From contig NZ_AEDV01000040.1 of NCBI RefSeq assembly GCF_000148545.1, positions 1 through 32,613 of the forward strand: a DNA stretch of 32,613 nucleotides. Reading direction: 5' to 3'. The position numbers were made by a program, and so were the translations under genes. The stretch comes from Streptococcus mitis SK597 (GTDB lineage Bacteria; Bacillota; Bacilli; Lactobacillales; Streptococcaceae). Numbering within the stretch: the stretch's first letter is position 1; every line of letters begins with the position of its first letter. The notes below the pieces were generated by a model. That model had not been told where the DNA came from. It saw only the letters and a list, made by a program, of their open reading frames with translations, and ran no database searches. Of the stretch, positions 16,624-23,640 are shown in pieces.

Positions 16624-16740
16624 AATACTATCATCCTGTTCTTAATTTATTGTCACTTTTTCCATCCCATTCCATTCATAAATAGCATTAAAAAATCCAA
16701 TCAATAAATGATTACCTACTCACTAATACTATTCTAAAAT

Positions 16741-16920
16741 TTAATTTTTTGGGGGATTTAGTAACCCAATACCAATTAGCAATACACCTAATATAAATAA
16801 AAGTATTTCCCAAAATTTATTCTCAGTTTTAATAAAAGGTATAAGATACATACTAACCAATATGGAACTTACTCCTAAAAGAGCAAAGACCATTCTGATT
16901 TTATCACTTAGTTTAAACAT
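16741..16920 (-). CDS. Small two-helix membrane protein, unknown
   Basis: A 59-residue protein. A short charged N-terminus (FKLSDKIR) is followed by two membrane helices (about 10-29 and 37-55) and a NPPKN tail. I start at the ATG at 16920, which has GGGG upstream and a membrane-protein-like beginning. The frame is open back to 17001, but that extension (rich in Cys, Tyr and charged residues) does not look like the same protein. No family recognised. Confidence 0.5.
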   Translation of the reverse strand: MFKLSDKIRMVFALLGVSSILVSMYLIPFIKTENKFWEILLFILGVLLIGIGLLNPPKN

Positions 16921-17208
16921 ATTTAATTCCCCATAAAATAAGCATTGACTACGTTTACTGTAACATTCTCCCGTCTTTATGTAGAGATAATCCCCCATCA
17001 AGACATCTCATCTCTTCTTACTCAATAGTAACATAATTATTTGGTGATACGAGTTTCATAAGATTTCTTCTCTTTAATGTTGCATGGTTAGGATAGTTCT
17101 CTAATTAGTAATCGTCGACTGCGTTTAAAGCACTTTGTTACCTAGATAAAATATCCTTTCTCTACCTGATTTGAGTTTAAAGAGAACTAAGATTTAACCA
17201 TATTTATC

Positions 17209-17940
17209 TCATTTCTTATTTTTAAATAAGTCATACTCTTTTTCTCTGATAAAGGGAAGTGAGAAATTAGAAAAAATTAGTAGAATTGAAAACAGATATT
17301 CATCTTTTTGTATCACTAAAACATAACCTAAAAATATATAGACCATCAAATCTACTGCGAAAAGAGAAAATATCCTCTTTTTCATTGCCTTACTTGTCTT
17401 AAAGATTCTGTTTAATAGAATCTTTATCATAGTATCTACACAAATTTTTATCAAAAAGATAAGAGTCAATACATGATTATCAACTGTACCATGAAGAATA
17501 AATGGAAATATAGTTAATATAAAACTAGAAATCTCTAAATATTTTATCCAAGGAGATTGAGACATCTTACTTTTAAACTGACTGATTTTCCTATACTCGC
17601 TAGCTAATCTAGTATCAAAATCTTTACCAATTATATTAAAGATTAAGAACTCCAGGATAAAAATACTGATTAATACGATATAAGTAGAAACGTTTCCTGA
17701 GAAATATTTACTGATTAAAATCGGGAAAATCATTAACAGAATCGAATTTATGGCTAGACAGATAGATACTATTTTATTTTTCACTGAATATATAGGGAGC
17801 GATACTATCGAATAGAGAAACGCTAAAAAAATAAGCAAGAAATACTCTGTGCTGCTAATTAGCGGCGCCCTTAATGATAAAAATAGATAGGCACCCCACA
17901 CGATGATATGCGCTTTACGAATTGACTCTAGATTACTCAT
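17209..17940 (-). CDS. Polytopic membrane protein, unknown
   Basis: A 243-residue integral membrane protein with about seven hydrophobic segments, roughly 12-30, 33-50, 60-78, 85-108, 135-153, 158-176 and 195-225, and short charged loops such as RLASEYRKISQFKSK near the middle. It has no motif I can name. The ATG at 17940 has TAGGAG seven bases upstream. It is the first gene of the AT-rich cluster, 200-290 bp before the smaller membrane genes. Its size and company would suit a bacteriocin-immunity or ABC-permease-like accessory role, but nothing in the sequence proves either. Confidence 0.6.
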   Translation of the reverse strand: MSNLESIRKAHIIVWGAYLFLSLRAPLISSTEYFLLIFLAFLYSIVSLPIYSVKNKIVSICLAINSILLMIFPILISKYFSGNVSTYIVLISIFILEFLIFNIIGKDFDTRLASEYRKISQFKSKMSQSPWIKYLEISSFILTIFPFILHGTVDNHVLTLIFLIKICVDTMIKILLNRIFKTSKAMKKRIFSLFAVDLMVYIFLGYVLVIQKDEYLFSILLIFSNFSLPFIREKEYDLFKNKK

Positions 17941-18221
17941 CAACCTACTCCTAAATCTATTTTTAGCTCACATTCTCTTTCCAACAAGTCATAAACGTTT
18001 CATGATATTTCCTTCTTTTACATTCTTTTACATTAGGTAAAGTTGAAATACATTTTTTGCAAGTGAAAATATAATTGTTATTTAAAATCCCAAAAAGATC
18101 TATCCTTATTCTAGACCTAAACCAAGTCAGATTAAAGATACAAATATAATGGTAGGGCTTTCTTTTACTTCAGACTACCATAAAACAAGGAATCTTTCAA
18201 CAAAATTCATTGGCAAACTAC

Positions 18222-18261
18222 TATTCTAGAAGATTGACAGCTCAAATCTTTCAGAATAGAA
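18222..18261. repeat. Imperfect inverted repeat
   Basis: CTATTCT and AGAATAG as outer arms, with GAAGATT and AATCTTTC inside, around an 8-base loop. No T-tract follows; its role is unknown. It may be a decayed repeat element. Confidence 0.4.
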
Positions 18262-18433
18262 CAATCCTATCTATCGAACACCCTAACTTCATAGATATCA
18301 ATGTGATTCTAGACCTAGAATTCCTATAAACTAAATGTTTTCGCACTATTCTAAGCCATTGATTGTCTTAAATTTTAATTTTTGAAGGATTCTAAAGTTA
18401 GAATAGTCCCATCACAATCAGTTTTGAATTATT

Positions 18434-18537
18434 ATACTCAATGAAAATCAAAGAGCAAACTAGGAAACTAGCCGCAGGCTGTACTTGAGTACGGCAAGGC
18501 GACGTTGACGTGGTTTGAAGAGATTTTCGAAGAGTAT
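18434..18537 (-). repeat. BOX element, boxA-boxC form without boxB
   Basis: 104 bp. Read on the minus strand, it opens with the boxA signature (ATACTCTTCGAAAATCTC, then ACGTCAACGTCGCCTTGCCG) and ends with boxC (CAGCCTGCGGCTAG and TTGATTTTCATTGAGTAT). Only a short ACTCAAGTA joiner replaces boxB. BOX repeats are typical of S. pneumoniae and its close relatives and are thought to be mobilised passively. It lies between the dha terminator and the membrane-gene cluster. Confidence 0.9.
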
Positions 18538-18574
18538 GAACAATTTAGAAACACTATGATTCTACTCCTTTTAC

Positions 18575-18606
18575 ATTAAAAAGGAACTGCTGGAAGCAAT
18601 CCCTTT
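18575..18606 (-). terminator. Terminator of the dhaKLM operon
   Basis: AAAGGGATTGCT and AGCAGTTCCTTT pair over 12 positions (two G-U) with a TCC loop; on the minus strand TTTTTAA follows. It lies about 80 bp after the dhaM stop. Confidence 0.75.
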
Positions 18607-18687
18607 CTGATTTTGAAATTATTACTTAAAATTTGATAGTCGAGATAATCAATAGCCCACCTATAAAAAGAGTTATAGTAAAATTAC

Positions 18688-19062
18688 TTATTTATTGATT
18701 TCAAGCTCCGCCAACTGTGTTTGAATAACTGACAGTTCTTCACCAGCCTGAAGAAGAGCAGCTGCAGTATAGGCACCTTCTACAATTGGAACCCTATTGA
18801 CCCTGATACTTTTATCACTGAAATCAGCCACCATTTCTAAGTTCATTTTAGCAGAACCTAGGTCAAAAAAGGCAAGTAAAGTATCTGCTGGATTTTCAGA
18901 AACAACCCTATCTACTTGATCAAAACTTGTTCCAATTCCTCCATCTTCGGTTCCTCCTACATAAGTAATTGGAACATCTTTAGCTACTTCACTAATCAGT
19001 TCAACAACACCTTCTGCAATGTTTTTGGAATGTGAAACGATAACAAGACCAATACTTCCCAT
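18688..19062 (-). CDS. dhaM: PTS-dependent dihydroxyacetone kinase phosphotransferase subunit DhaM
   Basis: EIIA-mannose-like phosphocarrier that takes phosphate from HPr and passes it to ADP bound on DhaL. The 124-residue protein has the phospho-His in GLVIVSHS (H11) and the fold markers GGTEDGGIGTSFDQV and FFDLGSAKMNLEM. It is the short Gram-positive form, a single EIIA domain without fused HPr or EI. Its start overlaps the last base of dhaL, so the pair is coupled. Its phosphate partners PtsH and PtsI are encoded about 5 kb away at 23641-25643. Confidence 0.95.
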   Translation of the reverse strand: MGSIGLVIVSHSKNIAEGVVELISEVAKDVPITYVGGTEDGGIGTSFDQVDRVVSENPADTLLAFFDLGSAKMNLEMVADFSDKSIRVNRVPIVEGAYTAAALLQAGEELSVIQTQLAELEINK

Positions 19063-19637
19063 TAAACCACCCCAGTTTCTAAAAGAGCAGTAAAGAGTAA
19101 TCCTGATGAAAATGATCCAGGATCAATATGTCCAAGAGAACGTTCTCCTACATAAGATGCCCTTCCTTTAGATGCAAGTAAATCTTTGGTAGCATTCACT
19201 ACCTTATCAATAACCTCTTGAGTCAATTGACCAGCAGACAAAGCGGCAATAACAGGAGTCCAAACATCAACCATTGTCTTTTCTCCAACTTCTGCTTTCC
19301 CACGTTTGACAATCATATCCAAACCGCTTTGTAAGATTTCCTCTATTTTCGAATTAGAATCAGCCTTGGACATTCCCATAAAAGCAGAGCCATACAAGGG
19401 ACCAGAAGCACCGCCTACCTTACTCAGTAGTTGCATTGAGACAAGTTTAAAAACATCACTGCTGGTCTCAAATTGCTTTCCTTCTAAGTTTTCCATAACT
19501 GCAGCCATTCCACGCGCCATATTTCCACCGTGGTCTCCATCTCCTATAGGAGTGTCTAACTCACTAAGGTAATCTTTCTGTTCTTGAATCTTTTCATTAA
19601 AAAGCTTCATCCATTCAAGAGCTTGTTCAACATTCAT
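19062..19637 (-). CDS. dhaL: Dihydroxyacetone kinase ADP-binding subunit DhaL
   Basis: All-helical subunit holding ADP/ATP, which is rephosphorylated by DhaM and donates phosphate to dihydroxyacetone on DhaK. The 191-residue chain shows the Mg/nucleotide motif LDTPIGDGDHGGNMARG (Asp cluster), then GGASGPLYGSAFMGM and, near the C-terminus, GRASYVGERSLGHIDPG. All are DhaL signatures. It lies 21 bp after dhaK and overlaps dhaM by one base. Confidence 0.95.
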   Translation of the reverse strand: MNVEQALEWMKLFNEKIQEQKDYLSELDTPIGDGDHGGNMARGMAAVMENLEGKQFETSSDVFKLVSMQLLSKVGGASGPLYGSAFMGMSKADSNSKIEEILQSGLDMIVKRGKAEVGEKTMVDVWTPVIAALSAGQLTQEVIDKVVNATKDLLASKGRASYVGERSLGHIDPGSFSSGLLFTALLETGVV

Positions 19638-19658
19638 GCGACATTTCCTCCTTGAGTT

Positions 19659-20648
19659 TTACCAAGCTGGTGTAGTAACAGCTGCATTTAGAGCATCCAA
19701 CCACTCATCATCTGCCAATCGAATCAATGTTAATGACAAACCAGCCATATCGATTGAAGTCATATAGTTTCCAATTTTCTTAAATGCTAACTGAACACCT
19801 TTTTCATGAAGTAATTTAGCCACATCATTTGCAAATACGTATTGTTCCATAAGAGGAGTGCTTCCTAAACCATTAATGAGAAGGCCATAGCGCTCTCCAG
19901 CTTTAAGTTGGAAACCTTCAGATAATTTTTCAACCAATTCTGAGGCCAATTGTGCTGAAGGTTGCATTTTCTCTTTCTTATATCCCGGTTCACCGTGGAT
20001 ACCAACTCCATATTCAAATTCATCATCTTCTAGAACAAATCCTGGTTTCCCCACTTCAGGAACAGTCGCTCCAGACAAGGCCAGTCCAATTGTTTTAATT
20101 TCTAAGACAAGTTTATCAGCCAAGTCCTTCATTTCAGATAATGATTTACCAGAACGAGCCACATCACCCAAAATTTTATGGACTAATATAGTACCTGCAA
20201 CACCTCGACGGCCTTGGGTATAGAGACTATTTTCAACAGCGATATCATCATCAACCACAACACTTGCTACATCAATACCTTCCATTTCAGCAAGTTCTTG
20301 TGCAATTTCAAAGTTCATGATGTCTCCAGAATAGTTTTTGATGACCATAAAAACTCCAGCACCTTCATCAGCCGCCTTAATGGCTTCTAAAATTTGGTCC
20401 GGAGTAGGTGAAGTGAAGACTGCTCCACAAATGGCAGCAGACAACATTCCATCTCCTACAAATCCAGCATGACTTGGTTCATGTCCTGAACCTCCACCTG
20501 AAATGAGTCCAACTTTTCCTGTCTTTTCTGCCTTTCTAACGATAACATCAAAACCATCTAAACGTTCTACCAAGTCATCATGCATAAATGATAACCCCTG
20601 CAACATTTCATCAACAACTTGTGTCGGTTCATTTATAATTTTTTTCAT
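19659..20648 (-). CDS. dhaK: Dihydroxyacetone kinase substrate-binding subunit DhaK
   Basis: Binds dihydroxyacetone covalently and presents it for phosphorylation to dihydroxyacetone phosphate, feeding glycolysis. The 329-residue protein has GLISGGGSGHEPSHAGFVG, GVFMVIKNYSGDIMNFE and the substrate-binding His in EYGVGIHGEPGY. The ATG at 20648 follows an AAAGGAG ribosome site. It is the first gene of dhaKLM and is transcribed from a promoter with an adjacent DhaS-like operator and an overlapping cre-like site. No glycerol dehydrogenase is in view, so the dihydroxyacetone source is unknown. Confidence 0.96.
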   Translation of the reverse strand: MKKIINEPTQVVDEMLQGLSFMHDDLVERLDGFDVIVRKAEKTGKVGLISGGGSGHEPSHAGFVGDGMLSAAICGAVFTSPTPDQILEAIKAADEGAGVFMVIKNYSGDIMNFEIAQELAEMEGIDVASVVVDDDIAVENSLYTQGRRGVAGTILVHKILGDVARSGKSLSEMKDLADKLVLEIKTIGLALSGATVPEVGKPGFVLEDDEFEYGVGIHGEPGYKKEKMQPSAQLASELVEKLSEGFQLKAGERYGLLINGLGSTPLMEQYVFANDVAKLLHEKGVQLAFKKIGNYMTSIDMAGLSLTLIRLADDEWLDALNAAVTTPAW

Positions 20649-20674
20649 GAGAAACTCCTTTCGGTATTTACCTT

Positions 20675-20689
20675 TGTTTTCGCTTTCAT
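20675..20689 (-). promoter_or_regulatory. Putative CcpA cre site at the dhaKLM promoter
   Basis: Minus strand ATGAAAGCGAAAACA fits the relaxed cre consensus WTGNAANCGNWNNCW at every fixed position. It overlaps the end of the -10 box, a classic place for CcpA repression when glucose is present. Confidence 0.6.
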
Positions 20690-20716
20690 TATATATTTTT
20701 TACTGCTGTATGATAA
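20688..20716 (-). promoter_or_regulatory. Promoter of dhaKLM
   Basis: Minus strand: -35 TTATCA (20711-20716), 17-bp spacer, -10 TATAAT (20688-20693). The -35 is a weak match, as expected for an activated promoter, and it directly abuts the operator at 20717-20740. Confidence 0.7.
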
Positions 20717-20740
20717 GGGACAGATTCTATTATTTGTCCC
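20717..20740. promoter_or_regulatory. DhaS-like operator between dhaK and dhaS
   Basis: Inverted repeat with arms GGGACAGAT and ATTTGTCCC around a 6-base spacer. From memory the Lactococcus lactis DhaS operator is GGACACAT-N6-ATTTGTCC, so this copy differs at one base. It lies immediately upstream of the dhaK -35, which suits the activator role reported for DhaS-DhaQ. Confidence 0.8.
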
Positions 20741-20741
20741 C

Positions 20742-20759
20742 TTTTAAACCCGTTTAAAA
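20742..20759. promoter_or_regulatory. Perfect palindrome upstream of dhaS
   Basis: Arms TTTTAAAC and GTTTAAAA around CC. It starts two bases from the DhaS-like operator, in the region where the dhaS promoter should lie (a TAAAAT -10 is near 20772). The binding factor is unknown. Confidence 0.4.
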
Positions 20760-20801
20760 CATTTTTTTGGTAAAATGAAGTAAGTAAAAGAAAGGTTTCC
20801 T

Positions 20802-21332
20802 ATGGCATCATCACTTATTACAAAAAAACGGATTGCCAAGGCATTTAGAGACCTATTGGCTACTAGAGAATTTGATAAAATCTCTATTGTAGATATCATG
20901 GAATCGGCTGGCATTCGTAGACAGACCTTTTATAATCACTTTCTTGACAAATATGAACTGCTAGACTGGATATTTGAAACTGACTTAACCGAGTACATCA
21001 CCAACAACTTGGACTTCATTTCAGGCCAAAAACTATTACAAGAATTATTTCTTTATTTCGAACAAGAGCGTGACTTTTATATTCAACTTTTTGATATTCA
21101 AGGGCAAAATAACTTCTATGATCACTTTATCAGCTACTGTCGCTTGCTTGTATCAAAAATTTTAAGAGAATACGGTCAGATGGATATCGATTCATCTGCT
21201 TATACTTGTTTTTTGTTAGACTATCATTCACATGCTCTAGCAGAAATCATGAAAGCTTACGTCAATAAAAAAAGTCCAGTTCCACAACCAGACTTTCTAA
21301 TCATGACAATTATTGGAAAGAGACCACAATGA
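20802..21332 (+). CDS. dhaS: TetR-family regulator of the dha operon (DhaS)
   Basis: A 176-residue TetR-fold protein. The N-terminal helix-turn-helix (about residues 8-50) has the family sequence KISIVDIMESAGIRRQTFYNHFLDKYELLDWIFE; the rest is a variable helical ligand domain. In L. lactis DhaS acts, with dihydroxyacetone-loaded DhaQ, as an activator of dhaKLM, which is unusual for TetR proteins. The match to the L. lactis operator upstream and the coupled dhaQ gene support the same circuit here. The ATG at 20802 has AAAGG six bases upstream. It overlaps dhaQ by 4 bases. Confidence 0.92.
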   Translation: MASSLITKKRIAKAFRDLLATREFDKISIVDIMESAGIRRQTFYNHFLDKYELLDWIFETDLTEYITNNLDFISGQKLLQELFLYFEQERDFYIQLFDIQGQNNFYDHFISYCRLLVSKILREYGQMDIDSSAYTCFLLDYHSHALAEIMKAYVNKKSPVPQPDFLIMTIIGKRPQ

Positions 21333-22318
21333 CATTTATTTCAAATCATAAACAGAAAATTATTTCAAGTTACATTTCGGCAACTGTCAGCAGTCATCCT
21401 GAATTAGAAAAACACCCTACCTTACCTTTAGTCTATCAAAAAAATCGCAATCCTCATCAGGTTCCAATATTGTCGGGTGGAGGTTCCGGTCACGAACCTG
21501 CTCATATTGGATATGTGGGAGAAGGAATGCTTACTGCTGCTATCTATGGCCAATTATTTACTCCTCCCACAAGAACTGAAATCTTAGAGTCCATTCGTTT
21601 TTTAAACAATGGTCACGGTGTCTTCATCATTGTAAAAAATTTCGAAGCAGACATCAAAGAATTTAGCTCGGCCATTAACACTGCTAGAAAAGAAGGAATT
21701 AAAGTTGGCTATAGTCTAGCACACGACGATATTTCAATTGAACCTCACAATAGATTTCAAATTAGAGGAAGAGGGCTTGCAGGGACTATTTTACTTCATA
21801 AAGTTCTAGGATATGCAGCTCAGAATGGTGCCGACATCGAGCAACTAACTGATTTAGGTCATCAGCTTGCTCCCGAAATCGCAACAATTGGCTTTGCAAC
21901 GAAATCTGCTAGTCTCCCCCAAGCCACCCTTCCACTATTTAACTTGGAAGAAGGAAATATTTCTTATGGTATTGGGATACATGGCGAAGAAGGCTATCGT
22001 ATCGTCCCATTCCAATCATCGGAAATCCTTGCAAATGAAATTATAAGCAAATTAAGATTGCACTATCATTGGAAAAAAGGTGATCAATTTATATTGCTTG
22101 TAAATAATCTAGGTACTACCAGTAACTTAGAAATGGGCATATTTATCAATGATCTCCTTCAACTCTTAGAAATTGAAGGAGTCACTATTACCTTTATAAA
22201 ATCAGGAACATTTATGACTAGTTTGGATATGGCAGGTATATCCGTAACTCTTTGCCCCGTAAAAAATAAACAGTGGTTAGAAGCGCTCAATGCTCCAACG
22301 ACAGCTTTTGCATGGTAA
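21329..22318 (+). CDS. dhaQ: DhaK paralogue, coactivator DhaQ
   Basis: A 329-residue protein with the same length and plan as DhaK. It keeps PILSGGGSGHEPAHIGYVGEG, FIIVKNFEADIKE and the substrate His in YGIGIHGEEGYR, so dihydroxyacetone binding looks possible. Elsewhere it is clearly diverged, and it is linked to the regulator rather than to dhaL and dhaM. In L. lactis DhaQ binds dihydroxyacetone and then converts DhaS into an activator, so this is probably a sensor rather than an enzyme subunit. It starts inside the end of dhaS (ATGA overlap). A terminator follows at 22336-22372. Confidence 0.92.
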   Translation: MTFISNHKQKIISSYISATVSSHPELEKHPTLPLVYQKNRNPHQVPILSGGGSGHEPAHIGYVGEGMLTAAIYGQLFTPPTRTEILESIRFLNNGHGVFIIVKNFEADIKEFSSAINTARKEGIKVGYSLAHDDISIEPHNRFQIRGRGLAGTILLHKVLGYAAQNGADIEQLTDLGHQLAPEIATIGFATKSASLPQATLPLFNLEEGNISYGIGIHGEEGYRIVPFQSSEILANEIISKLRLHYHWKKGDQFILLVNNLGTTSNLEMGIFINDLLQLLEIEGVTITFIKSGTFMTSLDMAGISVTLCPVKNKQWLEALNAPTTAFAW

Positions 22319-22335
22319 TTTGCTTGTATAACTCA

Positions 22336-22372
22336 AAAGGGCTACATCACTTAATGGCCCTTTGTTTTTATC
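22336..22372 (+). terminator. Terminator after dhaQ
   Basis: Stem AAAGGGC (22336-22342) / GCCCTTT (22357-22363) with a 14-base loop, then a T-rich run to 22372. Confidence 0.75.
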
Positions 22373-22415
22373 TTACTTTTAAAAGAACTCATTCTTGCCA
22401 TTTCAAATAGGCCAT

Positions 22416-22955
22416 CTATCCCTTACAATTCTTCCGATGTGCTTTGAGTTTTTTCAGAGCCCAATCATAGTGGCTTGACGTGCTACTGACAAAGTAGGAA
22501 CCTAGACTTGTCCCACCCGTCCACTTATAGACACCTTTGGTAAAGAGTTCGTCATTGCTAAAGCTTTCCATCAACTCTAACACTTCTTTATGTGATTGTT
22601 CCAAGAGTCTAGTCGCCTCTTCTAAGGACGTTTTCTGGTGCTTATTCCAAAAAACGACATTCATTTCTCCATAAGTTTTCCAATTATAAGGTTCAGGAAG
22701 AAAAGGTCTTTCGTGACCTTTTTGATTAGAATGAACCCAAGTCAAAAGTAACTGATGCCATTCGTAGAGATGGATCAGAACATCTCTTAGATTTTTATCT
22801 CTTTTCCAGTGGGCTTCTTTTTTCTTTTGGTCTCTTGAAAAATCAAATGGAGTCTGTAGCTCATCTTCAATTAGTTGGGAGATGAAACGATTGAGCTTTT
22901 CATAGTTTTCCTTAGAGGCCAGCACTAGCTCCTCTTTTGTTTTCGGTCTAGGCAC
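22416..22955 (-). CDS. ClbS/DfsB family four-helix bundle protein
   Basis: A 179-residue protein of the ClbS/DfsB (DUF1706) type. Family marks are the N-terminal MPRPKTKEELVLASKENYEKL, NLRDVLIHLYEWHQLLLTWV with a conserved His, PYNWKTYGEMN, and the C-terminal KWTGGTSLGSYFVSSTSSHYDW. ClbS protects against colibactin in E. coli; most family members, including streptococcal ones, have no known role. The start is a GTG at 22955 with GGGAG seven bases upstream. It is convergent to dhaQ and lies 57 bp after the cysteine-cluster gene. Confidence 0.87.
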   Translation of the reverse strand: MPRPKTKEELVLASKENYEKLNRFISQLIEDELQTPFDFSRDQKKKEAHWKRDKNLRDVLIHLYEWHQLLLTWVHSNQKGHERPFLPEPYNWKTYGEMNVVFWNKHQKTSLEEATRLLEQSHKEVLELMESFSNDELFTKGVYKWTGGTSLGSYFVSSTSSHYDWALKKLKAHRKNCKG

Positions 22956-23012
22956 AGGAATTCTCCCTTCATATTGCTAGTTATTATTAGAATTTTTTTA
23001 TCATTTGACTAT

Positions 23013-23507
23013 CTATAACTTATCCTTTAACTTCTCGACAAAGAGATAGGCCGCTGGACAGGTCAAGGTATTCTTAATCGTCAAATGGTTGATTTGATGA
23101 ATCTTTTTACGGTCTGTATGAGGAAATTCACGACAGGCCTTTGGACGAACGTCATAAATGGAACAGAGGTTATCTCCTCCTAAAAATGGACAGGGCATGG
23201 ATTTAAAAACCTTATCTCCATCTTCATCCACCTGCAGAAACTCTGCTTCAAAAGCTGGTAATTTCATCTTAAAATACTTGGCGATTCGTGTAATATCCGC
23301 TTCTTTAAAGTCAGGCCCCAATGTCTTGCAACAGTTAGCACAGGCAGTGCAATCAATCTCCTCAAAGACTTCTTGGTGAATCTGCTGGGCTATCTTGTCT
23401 AGATTTTTAGGAGGTTTTTTCTTTAGATTGGCTAAAACTTTACGGTGCTCCTTCTGCTTTTGCAAGGCTAGCTGATGGTAATACTCAATATCAATTTCTT
23501 TAGACAT
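23013..23507 (-). CDS. YkgJ-family cysteine cluster protein
   Basis: A 164-residue protein with the Cys pattern of the YkgJ/zinc- or iron-chelating family: DCTACANCCKTLG (three Cys close together), then PCPFLGGDNLCSIYDVRPKACREFPH. These eight or so Cys probably bind a metal or Fe-S centre. The N-terminus is a charged helix (HQLALQKQKEHRKVLANLKKKP). Function is not known, although some relatives are annotated as Fe-S oxidoreductases or flagellin lysine methylation factors. An extended -10 (TGATATAAT) lies at 23539-23544. Confidence 0.85.
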   Translation of the reverse strand: MSKEIDIEYYHQLALQKQKEHRKVLANLKKKPPKNLDKIAQQIHQEVFEEIDCTACANCCKTLGPDFKEADITRIAKYFKMKLPAFEAEFLQVDEDGDKVFKSMPCPFLGGDNLCSIYDVRPKACREFPHTDRKKIHQINHLTIKNTLTCPAAYLFVEKLKDKL

Positions 23508-23538
23508 GATTTCTCTCTTATTCTATTTGTTTCCTCCT

Positions 23539-23544
23539 ATTATA
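23539..23544 (-). promoter_or_regulatory. Extended -10 promoter of the YkgJ-family gene
   Basis: Minus strand TGATATAAT about 35 bp before the gene start; no good -35 is seen. Confidence 0.5.
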
Positions 23545-23604
23545 TCATGCCTCTGACTCCTTGAAAAGTGGACTTTATAAGAGCATACTTTTCCAAAATG
23601 CGTC

Positions 23605-23633
23605 AAAAAACCTTGCAACTAGGTTACAAGGTT
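23605..23633 (-). terminator. Terminator of ptsHI
   Basis: Arms AACCTTG and CAAGGTT (23609-23615 with 23627-23633), extended internally by AAC/GTT; on the minus strand TTTTTTG follows. It begins 8 bp after the ptsI stop. Confidence 0.85.
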
Positions 23634-23640
23634 AATGACA

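Larger units (their letters stand above)
17944..18687. other. Gene-free AT-rich region between dhaM and the membrane-gene cluster
   Basis: 744 bp without a believable gene. From right to left it holds the dha-operon terminator (18575-18606), a BOX element (18434-18537), several copies of an ATTCTAG/CTAGAAT-like motif (near 18112, 18222, 18256, 18307, 18316, 18348 and 18396), an imperfect hairpin at 18222-18261 and a doubled CTTTTACATT about 60-80 bp upstream of the 243-residue membrane protein. Confidence 0.6.

Noticed and set aside
16921-17001. 27-codon extension of the 59-residue membrane protein
   Set aside because: It has a different composition from a membrane start, and the ATG at 16920 has a better ribosome site.
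17941-18000. cre-like ATGAAACGTTTATGA upstream of the 243-residue membrane gene
   Set aside because: It lacks one position of the cre consensus, so the central CG falls out of register.
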